In this document: one piece after another, positions 21,501 through 32,298 of the stretch
Position numbering within the stretch: position 1 is the stretch's first letter
How the letters are laid out: each line of letters begins with the position of its first letter
Assembly: GCF_905171775.1 (NCBI RefSeq)
Contig: NC_053495.1
Span: forward strand, 112,478,614 to 112,542,613
Direction: 5' to 3'
DNA length: 64,000 bases
Source of the DNA: Rana temporaria
Lineage: Eukaryota; Chordata; Amphibia; Anura; Ranidae
Notes under the pieces: model-generated
Told to the model about the DNA's origin: nothing
The model's input: only the letters and a program-made list of their open reading frames with translations
The model's database searches: none
Made by a program: the position numbers and the translations under genes

Positions 21501-22025
21501 CAGCTATAAGTGGTTTGTAGGTACTTGTGTCACCTAATAAACGCTGGATCTCACCATAATAACTCTCTTTGGTAAGTACCACCACACCTCCACCTTTGTC
21601 CACTGGTCGGACTACTATGTTTTTATTTGTTTCAAGTTGTTTAATCCCCTCAATCAGAGAATGATTAGTCTTAACCTTCTTGACCTCTATTTGTTTGACT
21701 TCGTCCTGTACCTGACGTTTTAAGACCTCTATATGATGACGTGTTCCCTTTTGGGGGTTGAACACTGAATTATTTTTCAAACCACTATGTTGGTACCCAG
21801 TTTCAACACCCCCCAAGGGGTTGGTGAAAGACCGGGAAGCAAAAAACTTTTTTATATTTATCTTCCTAATGTATTTCTCAATGTCTATAAATAACTGAAA
21901 TTTGTTGAGATTTTTATCTGGTGCAAATTTCAATCCCTATGCTAATACTCAGTTCATTTTCTGAAAAGGATACCCCTGCCAGATTAAAGATCCCTGCGTC
22001 TAATTGTCTTTTTCTTTCTGGCTCC
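18545..22025 (-). mobile_element. Penelope-like retroelement (PLE), copy A
   Basis: A minus-strand PLE with broken coding region 19,869-21,990, a 3' non-coding region down to about 19,060 shared with copy B, and about 500 bp more (18,545-19,060) present only in A. The 5' end meets copy B head to head near 22,025, giving an inverted repeat of several kb. RT plus GIY-YIG order is diagnostic for PLEs. Similarity of A and B is high by eye over the whole coding and 3' region. Confidence 0.85.
19869..21990 (-). pseudogene. PLE reverse transcriptase - GIY-YIG endonuclease, copy A (broken)
   Basis: Frames in order on the minus strand: N-terminal region (LNKFQLFIDIEKYIRK, VRPVDKGGGVVVL); RT fingers and palm (VPKIHKNKEQPPGRPI, TIDIESLYTNI); catalytic box FYKRYIDDVVLLW; then a Cys cluster CTRCKACRI and a GIY-YIG-type nuclease beginning HVTYVLECPCSLQYVGR with downstream H...R...EH. 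Breaks: a frame change at the VPLFCA/MCIVPK junction near 21,380, an in-frame TAA directly after MGNN (21,020), and a TAG after QFMR (20,591) with further loss of frame before 20,402. The TAA is shared with copy B. A PLE would use this protein for target-primed reverse transcription in the nucleus. Confidence 0.9.
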
Positions 22026-22210
22026 CCACTTTCACTATCCACCTAGGCCTCCCAGAGGTAACTATAGAGGTAATTTTAGGGGTAGACCAGCCCCATATCA
22101 AAATAACTACCAGCAGGGGGGGGATGGAGGGGATGGAAAGAACCCTACAAAATCCCACCTACTACACCACAGTACCCCAAAGAGTATATAGACAAAGAGG
22201 TAAACGAGGG

Positions 22211-25190
22211 GGAGCCAGAAAGAAAAAGACCAATGGACAACTAGATGCAGGGATCTTTAATCTGGCACAGGGATTGAAATTTGCACCAGATAAAAATCTC
22301 AACAAATTTCAGTTATTTATAGACATTGAGAAATACATTAGGAAGCTAAATATAAAAAAGTTTTTTGCTTCCTGGTCTTTCACCAACCCCTTGGGGGGTG
22401 TTGAAACTGGGTACCAACATAGGGCTAGATTCACGTACCTGGGCGCATCTTTTGGCCGGCGTAGCGCATCCCATTTGCACTACGCCGACGTAACATAGTG
22501 AGGCAAGGCCAGTATTCACAAAGCACTTGCTCCCTAAGTTACGTTGGCGTAGCGAAAATGGGCCGGCGTAAGCCCGCCTAATTCAAATTAGGCAGGTAGT
22601 GGGCGTGTTACATGTAAAGTAACCGTGACCCCATGTAAATTAATGGCTGTTGGTACGGTGCATGTGCGCGCATGATCAGAATCACGTCGCAAATACTCCC
22701 TACGATACAACGGCTCAATGCGTACGACGTGAACCTAACTTACGCACAGCCCCATTCACGTATGACTTACGTAAACGACGTAAAATCTGACAGCAGTTCC
22801 GACGTCCATACTTTTCATGGGCTGTGCCACCTAGAGAGGTGTTTTATCTTTACGCCGGTGTATGTCTTACGTAAACGGCGTAGCTTACTGCGACGGGCCT
22901 ACGTACGTTCGTGAATCGGCGTATCTTGCTCATTTACATATTCGACGTGTAAATCAACGTAAACGCCCCTAGCGGCCAGCGTAAATATGCAGCCAAGATA
23001 CGATGGCGTAGGAGACTTACGTTGGTCGTATCTTGGCAACAGTGAGGCGTAACTCATTTAAAGAATGCGCGCAAAGATACAACGGCGCTCATTCGGACTT
23101 ACGACGGCGTATCTACTGATACGCCGTCATAAGTCTCTCTGAATCTGGCCCATAGTGGTTTGAAAAATAATTCAGTGTTCAACCCCCAAAAGGGAACACA
23201 TCATCATATAGAGGTCTTTAAATGTCAGGTACAGGACGAGGTTAAACAAATAGAGGTCAAGAAGGCTAAGACTAATCATTCTCTGATTGAGGGGATTAAA
23301 CAACTTGAAACAAATAAAAACATAGTAATCCGACCAGCGGACAAAGGTGGAGGTGTGGTGGTACTTACCAAAGAGAGTTATTATGGTGAGATCCAGCGTT
23401 TATTAGGTGACACAAGTACCTACAAACCACTTATAGCTGACCCCCTAGTTAAATTAAAGGCTGAGTTAAATAATTGGGTGTTAATAAAGGGGTTACCCAA
23501 AATATTTTGGATACTAAAGAGGCTCAATACCTCATACCCCGGGTACCGCGTACCCCTGTTTTGTACATAGTACCCAAAATCCACAAGAACAAAGAACAAC
23601 CTCCTGGGAGACCCATAATAAGTGGGATAGGTTCACTATATTTCAGAGTGGGGGAGTATCTCGACATCTATTTACAACCCCTGGTCACGCGGGGGAAGTC
23701 CTATCTAAAAGATAGTCGAGAGTTGATTAAATGTCAACCATTGAGGTGACTGAGACCACCCTAATGGTCACAGTTGACATAGAATCACTCTACACTAACA
23801 TCAAACAGGAGGATGCCCTAGTGGCAGTTAAATCAGCACTGATGGAGGAATCACAGTTAAAAAAGTCTCAGGTGAACTTCTTGGTGGAAGGGCTCCAGAA
23901 AGCTATGGGCAACAACTAATTCTGGGCCCAAGAGAAATTTTATAATCAAGTAAAGGGGGTAGCTATGGGGGCATGGTATGCCCCCAGTGTAGCCAACTTA
24001 GTACTCAATAAGTGGGAGGGGGAAACCATTTATAGAGACAACCCTCAGGCCCTGCTGTTTTACAAGAGGTATATAGATGATGTGGTCTTGCTGTGGGCAG
24101 GATCGCAAACATCTTTGGAGGGTTTCCTCCTATGCCTTAACCAAAATCAATATGGCCTTAGGTTTACAGCTGAATTCAGTTTGAGTACGATCAATTACCT
24201 AGATCTCACCTTGTATAAAAAAGACCATAGGATTAGAACTAAAACCTTTTTTAAGGCAACAGACAGAAAAGCATTTGTGTTGACTAATAGTTGCCATCAT
24301 CCCCAGTGGCTGGGGGCAGTGCCCAAAGGGCAATTTATGCGCAACCGGCGTAACTGCGATAGCATGAGTGATTTCGATATGCAGTCGGCAATACTCACCG
24401 AAAGGTTTAATGAAAAGGGGTATTCGGCTCATATGCTTTCCAAAGTCAAGAATGAGGATGCCAACATGTGTAGAGACACACTTTTGACCTATAAAAAAAA
24501 TCCCCTCATACAGGAGAGCTGGCTTTCGTCTCTGGTTTTCGCAGGTAGTACAAAAGCATGGAGCTAGTTTTCAAAAAGTTTTGGCCAATATTATTAAAGG
24601 AAAGAGATTTGGAATCACTCCTGCCTCCACGACCTAAATTCATTTATAGGAGGGCTCCAGGATTGAGGAACATGATTTCACCTAATGTTCCAGACCCTCC
24701 TAAGAAACCTCCAACATTTTTAGATGGGTCAGATTTTCATTACTGTACCTGATGCAAAGCTTGTCGTATTACCTCTAGATCATCGAAAAAAATCACCAAA
24801 TTCAAATCATTTGTAACACAACAGGAGTTTATGATCAAACCTCTAATAACCTGCTATTCTAAACAGGTAACATATGTGTTGGAATGTCCCTGCTCCCTAC
24901 AATATGTGGGGCGCACTACGAGAGAACTCAGGATTAATGAACACGTGACAAACATTACCAAGGGCTTTTCTAATCACAGTGTGTCACGTCACTTTCTCCA
25001 ATGTCATAACAAAGATCCCCGTCAGCTTGTGTTTTATGGCATAGATAGAGCCATATACAACTGGCGAGGAACAGACCTCAAGAAGGCCGTATGCCAAAGA
25101 GAGACCCAGTGGCTGTATCGATTGGATACTATGCAGCCCAAGGGACTCAATATAGAGCTGGACCTCAATTGTTTTTTAACCAATGAATAA
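22211..25190 (+). pseudogene. PLE reverse transcriptase - GIY-YIG endonuclease, copy B (broken)
   Basis: Same domain order as copy A: LNKFQLFIDIEKYIRK (about 22,300), a MITE insertion, VIRPADKGGGVVVL (23,320), VPKIHKNKEQPPGRPI (23,572), VDIESLYTNI (23,773), YIDDVVLLW (24,067), then the Cys cluster and YVLECPCSLQYVGR (24,866). Lesions: the insertion, a frameshift near 23,480-23,570, another near 23,735, the shared TAA after MGNN (23,919), a frame change near 24,560, and a TGA replacing the Arg codon in CTRCKACRI (24,751, a CpG transition relative to A). Downstream, QFMRNRRNCDSMSDF is intact where A has a stop. Confidence 0.9.
22422..23151. mobile_element. GGGCTAGATTC MITE family, copy 2, nested in PLE B
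   Basis: A 730-bp element with ends GGGCTAGATTCA and TGAATCTGGCCC. The flanks are ATA (22,419-22,421 and 23,152-23,154). Copy A of the PLE carries the uninterrupted site (complement of CAACATAGTGG), so the 3-bp duplication and exact limits are proven inside this window. It contains the usual ACGCCG-rich arms. Confidence 0.95.
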
Positions 25191-25624
25191 CAGTGTATTT
25201 AGGTCTACTAATATTGGGGTGTCTGAAGTAGTTGTATTATATAATTATTAGTTCTTCCACCTTTCTTTGTATCTGAGCTAATTTTATAAACATATTTTTA
25301 AATTTTAATTTTCAACTCCTAAGGTACTATATTTCTATGGTTATAGGATTGTTAATTTTAAATATATTTTTTTTATTTTAGGTGGCTTTTAAAGTATGTT
25401 GTTTTACGATTAATGTCAATTAATAATTCTGTAGTAATTAGCTACTTGTTTGTGACGATGTCTCATGTGATATCTATTTAAAAGTAGCTAATTTTAGCTT
25501 AGAGGTATTATGTGTCTAATTAATCAGTTATCATGCTATTTGCATGGGATGGAAGGACCCGGGTCAGAGGCTGGATCCAGTTTCCTTACTCCTCCCATCT
25601 ATAGTTAATTGACAGCCTTTATAA

Positions 25625-25690
25625 TGGAAGTATCTTTGTGACCTAAGCACACTTCCTGATGACGAAACAGCTGTCGAGGCGCAACTAGGT
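25625..25690 (+). other. stem-loop with hammerhead-like core in PLE 3' region
   Basis: GTGACCTA (25,638) and TAGGTCAC (25,686) enclose CCTGATGACGAAACAGC followed by TGTCG. The strings CTGATGA, GAAAC and GTC recall hammerhead ribozymes, which are known in Penelope-like elements, but the usual helix II between CTGATGA and GAAA is absent. Copy A keeps the enclosing stem and reads CCGATGACGAAACAGC. Function is unproven. Confidence 0.25.
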
Positions 25691-26008
25691 CACGTGATTA
25701 CATCACCTCCGGTCCCCCTGGCTCACCGCCGTCACAGGTGGAACGCACGCCAGGTATCTCCATTACGGGACTCTTGTGTACTCAGCCATAGTTACTGCTA
25801 TCCAGCCTCAGTGCCGGGTCCGAGGCATCCACAAATGTAAGCGGCCACTTGGCTTGTTACTTGGATTTAAATTTTTTTATTAAATGGGATTACACTATGT
25901 TCAGTCTATCTTGTCATTTGCATATCTGGTTTTGAGTATGCCTGTATATGAGAAGTTCTGATCTTGTCTGCATCAATCCTCCCCATCTGCCATCATCCAT
26001 TATAACTA

Positions 26009-26240
26009 GGGTTGTCCGGATACCGATACTAGTATCGGTATCAGGACCAATACCAAGCATTTGCCCGAGTACTTGTACTCGGGCAAATGCTCCCGATGCT
26101 TCACCCGATACTTGTACTATCAGCGGTGATCAGTGCATGGGGAAGCTACAAGCACCAATCACCACTGTATAGATTTAAAAGTAATTTCTCCGCTTCTCTC
26201 TCCCTCCCTCAGCTTTCAGCTGCTTTAAAATCAGCGGTGA
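26009..26240 (+). mobile_element. hAT-like palindromic element, left part
   Basis: Begins AGGGTTGTCCGGATACCGAT and contains the tight palindromes CGATACTAGTATCG and CGAGTACTTGTACTCG, followed by TCAGCGGTGATCAGTGC, which is partly repeated in complement at 26,265-26,277. No right terminus or 8-bp duplication was found. The assignment to hAT comes from family resemblance only. Confidence 0.4.
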
Positions 26241-26658
26241 TCGGTGCTTGAAACTCCCCCACACACGATCACCGCTGACTGTCCCGTGTCCTCCTCCAGC
26301 CCCCCTTTGTTCTGCTGCAGTCTCCCTCCCTCCATGTCCCCCGCCATGTTTCTCTCTCCCTCCGTGTTTCTCTCTCCCTTCGTGTATCCCTCCGTGCCCC
26401 CCCCCCGTGTTTCTCTCTCCCTTTGTGTAAAAAAAAAAATATAAACAAAAATAAAAAAATAAACATTTATAAAAAAAAAGGGGGGGGGGGTTGCCACATG
26501 GGGCCCTGGGGACCACTGGGCCCTTTAATAAAAATAAAAAAATATATATAATTTTTTTTATAAAAAATAAAAAGGGGGGGTTGCCATCCGGGGGCCCTGG
26601 AGACCTCTGGGCCCTTTAATAATAATAATAATAATAATATATATATATATATATATAT
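26241..26658. repeat. low-complexity tract with an about 100-bp tandem duplication
   Basis: CT-rich CCCTCCNTGTTTCTCTCT repeats (26,322-26,425) are followed by two copies of an about 100-bp unit (G run, GTTGCCAYNNGGGGCCCTGG, GGGCCCTTTAATA, A/T run) at about 26,470-26,560 and 26,570-26,625, then (AAT)n and (TA)n. Reading frames here are simple-sequence by-products. Confidence 0.6.
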
Positions 26659-27230
26659 ACCGTATTTATCGGAGTATACCGCGCACTTTTTTGCCCTGAA
26701 AATCAGGGCAAAATCGTGGGTGCGCGGTATACGCCGATACCCGCTTTCCCGCGCCGAGTTTTGAATACTACGCCGACATATACCGAGCGCAGTACACTCG
26801 GGTATAGTCATGCAGTCTCGGCTCCTTCCGCGCTCACGTCCTGGACGTACAGGACGTCAGCGCGGGTAGCCGAGCATTGCCGACAATACACGAGTGTACT
26901 GCGCTCTGTATATGTCGGCGCAGTATTCAAAACTCGGCGCGGGAAACGAGCGGGGAGGACGCAAGGACGCCGCAGAAGGACGCCGGACCAGACGAAGAGG
27001 ACACCCGAAGCCGCAGAAGGACGCCGGACCCGACGAAGAGGACACCCGAAGCCGCAGAAGGACGCCGGACCCGACGAAGAGGACACCCGAAGCCGCAGAC
27101 GAACGCCGGACCCGACGAGGCCGCCAATGGACGCCGCGCAAGACACCAAAACTGTAAGTACAAAAAAAACTTTTTTTCCACAGGATTGGGGGCAACTTTA
27201 GGGGTGCACGGTATACGCGGGAGCGCGTTA
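26659..27230. mobile_element. palindromic element with CCGTATTTATCGG end
   Basis: Starts CCGTATTTATCGGAGTATAC directly after (TA)n and ends near CGGTATACGCGGGAGCGCG. The interior is a long inverted repeat: CGCGCCGAGTTTTGAATACT (26,741) is mirrored by CAGTATTCAAAACTCGGCGC (26,920), centred near 26,840. It shares the CCGTATTT terminus with 50,541-51,463. The superfamily is unassigned; TA flanks suggest a TA target. Confidence 0.6.
26972..27120. repeat. 41-bp minisatellite, about 3.6 units
   Basis: Units start with GCAGAAGGACGCCGG at 26,972, 27,013, 27,054 and (diverged) 27,095, exactly 41 bp apart. Because 41 is not a multiple of three and the unit has no stop in any forward frame, all three forward frames read through, giving Arg/Pro/Asp-rich frames of up to about 160 codons. 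No protein is inferred. Confidence 0.9.
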
Positions 27231-27235
27231 TTTAT

Positions 27236-27470
27236 TTATTTTTTTTATTTTTTTTTTCACTTCAGACTTAACCATTTACCGGAGGAAGGTGGCGAGGTTT
27301 TCCTGCCATTCATTTGCCCAACAAATCTCCTTCTGGTTTTGCATCATATGTGGTAGTTTTTATTTATACGTTTATATATATATTTTTTTTTTTTTTTTTG
27401 TTGTTCTTAGTTTTATTCCTTTTTTCCCCGATCCACGAGGAGCAAATAGATACCTCAATTTCTAGTGTAG
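27236..27470. other. T-rich non-coding stretch left of L1
   Basis: T/A-rich with a TATATATATTT tract. It is not clearly homologous to any other element here, so whether it is L1 3' flank or another relic cannot be decided by reading. Confidence 0.4.
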
Positions 27471-27741
27471 GATTTTTTTTTTTTTTTTTTTTTATAAATA
27501 ACACTTTAACCCTTTAGTGCCTTCGTGGCCCTTCAACCCCCCTCCCCTCCCCTCCCCGCCCCCCTCCCCTCCCCCTGTACCTCCAGTTTCCTTTCTGTAT
27601 CTTCTATTCAGTCTTATCTTCTATCTAGTTGCTTTCTTAAATTGTATCCCGCCCTGGATATCTAAATAATCTTACATACTCAAACCCTATGCCCTATGCA
27701 CCCATTAACTCCGCAAATACCATGGAATGTTTGAACTCTGA

Positions 27742-30700
27742 TCACTTTGACCATGTCTTTTCATATTCCTCTATGCCATCTGTGTCACTTAGCCTTAGGG
27801 ATTCTAAATTTTGAATCAAGTTTATTTTGTTGCACCATTCTTTAATGGGGGGACTTTCCTTGTCTTGCCAGTGACTGGCTATTTGGCTTTTGGCAGCTGT
27901 TAAAAGATGGGGTATAAGACTTTTTTGATATTGTTTCATAGGTAGTCTGATCCTTTGATGCAAGCATCCCCACGGATCATCTGGAATCTCTATGTGCGTT
28001 ATTTTAGTGATTAACTGTCTAATCCTTCTCCAGAACCACTTAATTTTTGGACATTGCCACCATATATGCGCCATATCTCCGATCTGTCTACATCCTCGCC
28101 AGCACATTTCTGAGGCTTCCTTTTTATATTTATGAGCCTTGTCTGGAGTGATATACCATCGCATCAGACATTTGTAATTTAGTTCAATTATTTTACTATT
28201 AGCTGACGCGGTGTGCACTCTTCTCCATATTTGTTTTAATTCGAGGAGACTCACAGAGGATCCCAATTCTTCCTCCCATTTTTTGATATATGGTGGAATG
28301 TCCAAGTGACCCACTTCTATTAGACATTTATAAATTTTTGAGATAACTCCTTTCCCTGAATCCCCCTGACAAATTCTCTCCAGGGGACGTAGGTTTTCCA
28401 CAGATCTATGTGGCTGTGGGAGAGCCTCAAAAAAGTGTTTTAACTGGCCATATCGCCATTCGTTTATCTCTATTACCTCCCCTCTGGCCTTTAATTCCTC
28501 ATAGGTACCTAATTTGTCTTGCGTCATGACATCCTTCAGCTGAGCATTTTTTTTTTTGATCCATTTCCCATAAATTTTCTCTAACCCTGGTGTAAAATAT
28601 TTTGAATCATTTAATGGCATAAATGGTGAATTAAAATCCCATTTTTCCCTCTTGTGAACTCTATCCCAGGTTTTGATAGCATTCCGTGTAATGCTATGTG
28701 ATTGTATATCTAACTCCCTATATTTATCTGGAATCCAGATAATACTCCCTAAACGAACCTTGCTCATATGGTATTCAATGCTTACCCACCTTTTTTGCTT
28801 AGTGTCCCTAATCCAGTCAATCACTCTTGTGAGAATTACTGCTTCATAATAACTTCTGATATCTGGTGCTCCCCATCCCCCTTGTGTCTTATTTTTTTTT
28901 AAAGTTGCCCAGCTGATGCGCGCTTTTTTACCCTGCCAGACAAATTTTAATAAAATCGTTTGTAGGGTCTTAAAGTACTTCTGAGGTAGAGCGATCGGTA
29001 ACATCTGTATCTTATACATAATTTTAGGCAAGATTACCATCTTAAAAATATTCATTCTCCCCCCCAGGATATCTGACCTGCAGAGAGTCTACTGAGTTCT
29101 GTTTTAATATCATCCAGCAAAGGTGCGAAATTTTCTTTATAGATCCTGTCTTTTGAAGTGGCTATTTTTACCCCTAAATATTTTATTTCCTTTTTCCCCC
29201 ACACAAATGGAAACTCCTTTTGAAAGGTGTTTTGGTCATTCTTAGCTATATTGAAAGAGAGAGTTACAGATTTAGTTGGATTCTTTTTAAAATTAGAAAG
29301 CTCTCCATATTTTTTCATTAGTTTTAATAAATTTGATAACGTTGTTTTTGGGCGTGTTAGGTAGAACAGGATGTCGTCCGCGTATGCCGCGAGTTTGTGT
29401 TCCTCACTTCCTACTTCTATGCGCTTTATGTCAGAACTCTTCCTTATTCTCCTAAGAAGTGGTTCTAATGCTAGAACAAACAAAAGGGGGGATAGGGGAC
29501 AGCCCTGTCTTGTGCCGTTATGGAGTTCAAACGCCCCTGAGAGGATCCCGTTAATTTTTACCCTGGCTACAGGTTTATTGTACAGTGCTTTGATCCAGTT
29601 TAACATTTTTGGGCCTATTCCTATTCTCTCTAGCGTCTTATATATGAAGCCCCAAGCCACTCTATCGAACGCTTTTTCCACGTCTATCGATAAGAGTAGG
29701 CCTGGGGCACCCCTATCACTTATTTTCTGAATGGCTAGCAACGTTCTTATCCCATTATCTCTCCCCTCCCGTCCTGGTACAAAACCCACATGGTCAGGGT
29801 GGATCAGGTCCTTCATTACACCTTTCATTCTCTCTGCTAAGATTTTGGAGAAGATCTTAGTGTCACAATTTAGTAAAGAAATTGGTCTATAATTCGCACA
29901 TAATGTGCTATCCTTCCCCTCTTTCAAAATTAAGGTGATAGTAGCTTCAGTAGCTTCTTTACTCATGTCCCACTTCACACCTAAGCCATTAAAATACGAA
30001 CACATTTTCGGGGCCAAAATGTCGATAAACTTTTTATAATATAGCACCGTTAGGCCATCCGGTCCTGGGCTCTTACCGTTTGGCATGTTTTTAATTATTT
30101 CTCTGATTTCTCTTTCTGTGATCGGAGCTTCTAGCTTGTTGAGATTATCTTCAGAAATTTCATCCCACTCTATTTCCTTTAAGAATTCATATGTTTTTTT
30201 TCCTTTTAATCTTTGCTCCTCCAAATTTTCCTGTTTATTAATTGAATAAAGTTTTTCGTAATATTCCTTGAAGCTCTCTACTATTTCAGTAGATTTGTGC
30301 ACTACTTCCCCCCGACTTGTTTGTATTTTCTCAATAAAGTTAAGATTTTTTTTCTTTTTTAATAATTTTGCAAGATGTTTCCCTGGTTTGTTATCCCATA
30401 AGTACCTCTCTTTCTTTACTTGATTAAACGTACTTCTAGTTTCTTGTTCTATTTCCTCTCTTAACTCTTCTCTCTTAATGTTTAATTTTAACAAAGTTTC
30501 TTTATTTCTATCTTCTTTAAATTGCTGTTCTAATTTATAGGTTTCTTTTATGAGAGTTAATCTATTCTCATTGTTTTTTCTTTTTTTTTCCGCCCCGATC
30601 TTAATTAATACACAAAAGCCTTATGTGTATCCCAGACTATAGCCTCTGAGACATCCTCTGTCAAATTTATTTCAAAAAATTCCTCCAACTCCCTTCTTAC

Positions 30701-31466
30701 TTTGATTTCTATATCTTTGTCCTGCAGGAGTTCTTCGTTTAGCCTCCACTTCATATTATTAACCCGTTTCTCCCCTATTTTTAGTCGTAATAAAACTGGC
30801 GAGTGGTCAGAAAAGGTTGCTATACCTATACTGGAATCACTTTCCAGTCACTTTTCCAAAGATCTACGCTCTGCCAGAAAGAAATCAATCCTCGAGTAGG
30901 TCTCATGCACTGGAGAACGAAATGTATAGTCCTGCTGTTTATTATGTTGTATCCTCCATACATCAACTAATTGAAACTGGTGGAGTTTTTTTTTTCAGTT
31001 TGTTTCTCCATGCCATTCCGGTCCCCTGTGCACGAGACGTACTATCTAGATCTGGGTCCATGTGGAAATTAAAGTCCCCTCCTATTATGGCGATTCCTCG
31101 TTTAAATTCCATGAACTCCGTTATCGTTTTCATTACATAGCGGATAGGATTTTTGTTTGGGGAGTATATGTTTGCCAATGAGGTCTCTACTGCCCTCTGA
31201 TCTGTCCTTCTCTCATCTATTATAAACCTGATCTCTTTGGCAAAACCAATAGCGACCCCTTTCGCTCGACTAATTGGGGAGTCTCCGAAATACCATACCG
31301 GGTAAAATTGTGTCATATTTTTGCGATTTGCTTCTATAGTAAGATGGGTCTCCTGCAACATAATCACATCCCCCTTCAATAAACTAAGCTCCTTCATTAT
31401 ATTTGCGCGCTTAATGAGTGCATTTAGGCCTCTCACATTATAAGATATTATATTTATCTCTGACAT
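27742..31466 (-). pseudogene. L1 ORF2: endonuclease - reverse transcriptase - zinc knuckle (few lesions)
   Basis: The start MSEINIISYNVRGLNALIKR opens an APE-type endonuclease (LQETHL, GGDFNFHMDPDLD). The frame is lost near 30,963 and the endonuclease continues in another frame (RIDFFLAERRSLEK, then SDHSPVLLRLKIGEK). The RT follows (30,494-29,052): NGKSPGPDGL, NYRPISLLN, FVPGREG, SIDVEKAFDRV, NGTRQGCPLSPLLF and the catalytic AAYADDILFYL. After a further frameshift near 29,055 the C-terminal region runs to 27,742 with CWRGCRQIGDMAHIWWQC, a CX3CX7HX4C zinc knuckle typical of L1. About 1,240 codons overall, close to normal ORF2 length. Only a handful of breaks suggests a fairly young copy. Confidence 0.95.
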
Positions 31467-31946
31467 TTTTTGTAAGATAATCTTGGTATTTCGTGGATTT
31501 CTGGGGTACCCTCTTCCCTACTCCCAATCCCCCCCTCCTCCCCCCTCCCCCCCTCCCCTGTCTTCACCCCCCTCTACTTCCATCCCACTCCCCCCTTCCC
31601 CCCCCTCTTCCATCCCCACCCTCCTTTCCCTTGGAGGAAATACTGGTCTCTCCAAGACCATTGGCCGTGGCCCTCCTTTCCTTTTCCCGGCCCCCTGGCT
31701 TCTCCTCCTCAAGGTTGAGCTCTGAAGGAGGGCAGAAACCGATCACCCTGCACACCCGTGTCCACCCCCTCCAGCTCCATCCCTCTGAAGCGTCCTCACA
31801 TATGCTACCTCCACCTATGTATCCCTAAGCAAGCGACTTAATCTTTTCTTTTTTCTTTTTTCTTTTTTTTTCTTTTTTTTTTTTCCCTTTTCCTCCCTTC
31901 CTTCTCCTGGTTGACCCATACCCTTTCATGCCCTTTCTATCTTTTC

Positions 31947-32298
31947 CTACATTTTCTTTCTCCCCTGTGGTCTCTTCCAAACCGGCTGCCATTCCTGTGC
32001 TTCCTCTGAGTTATCAATTTGCTCTTGATTCTCCCACCATCCTGGAATCTCAATTAGATCTATATTCAATCTCCTACAGAAATTTGGGGTCTCCTCTGGA
32101 AATCTTAGTGTTGCCGATCGGCCCTCCTTACGGCCAGTCAAGCAGGCAGGAAAACCCCATGTATACTGAATATTATTTGATCTAAGAAGCTCCAGTAGTG
32201 GCTTCAATATTCTTCTACGCGATAGCGTTTCTCCTGATAAATCTGGGAAAATCTGTGAGCTGGTCTCACGATATTTGGTCGGTTGGTTCGCTTTCATG
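31947..32298 (-). pseudogene. L1 ORF1 C-terminal domain fragment
   Basis: The minus-strand frame includes SQIFPDLSGETLSRRRILKP, LLELLRSNNIQYTWGFPACL, then LRFPEETPNFCRRLNID. This matches the pattern of the L1 ORF1p C-terminal domain (D-L-S-x-x-T-L-x-x-R-R, then Y-x-W-G-F-P). The coiled coil and RRM are missing because the element is truncated at 32,298. It would have been the nucleic-acid-binding chaperone of the L1 particle. It lies upstream of ORF2 as expected. Confidence 0.8.

Larger units (their letters stand above)
22026..26008 (+). mobile_element. Penelope-like retroelement (PLE), copy B
   Basis: A plus-strand copy head to head with copy A. It retains about 185 bp of 5' coding sequence missing from A (Arg/Gly-rich, e.g. 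PRGNYRGNFRGRP), then the coding region interrupted by a 730-bp MITE (22,422-23,151), then 3' sequence that matches A in complement to about 26,008, where a hAT-like end begins. Confidence 0.85.
27471..32298 (-). mobile_element. L1-clade LINE, 5'-truncated
   Basis: A minus-strand element with poly(A) tail (poly-T at 27,471-27,493 on the plus strand), a 3' UTR with a G-rich minus-strand tract (27,536-27,577), ORF2 (31,466 to 27,742), a G-rich inter-ORF spacer (31,530-31,620), and the C-terminal part of ORF1 up to 32,298. There the sequence switches abruptly to a TTAA element, so the 5' part of ORF1 and the promoter are absent. Target duplications were not identified. Confidence 0.9.

Noticed and set aside
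26716..27356. Arg/Pro/Asp-rich frames of 159-161 codons on the plus strand and Val/Ser-rich ones on the minus strand
   Set aside because: They come from the 41-bp repeat and from a palindromic transposon; the same peptides recur in all frames.
29371..29730. 119-codon forward frame with hydrophobic stretches
   Set aside because: Antisense shadow of the L1 reverse transcriptase.
31483..31828. Pro/Ser-rich forward frames of 80-111 codons
   Set aside because: They lie antisense to the C-rich ORF1-ORF2 spacer of the L1 and are low-complexity.
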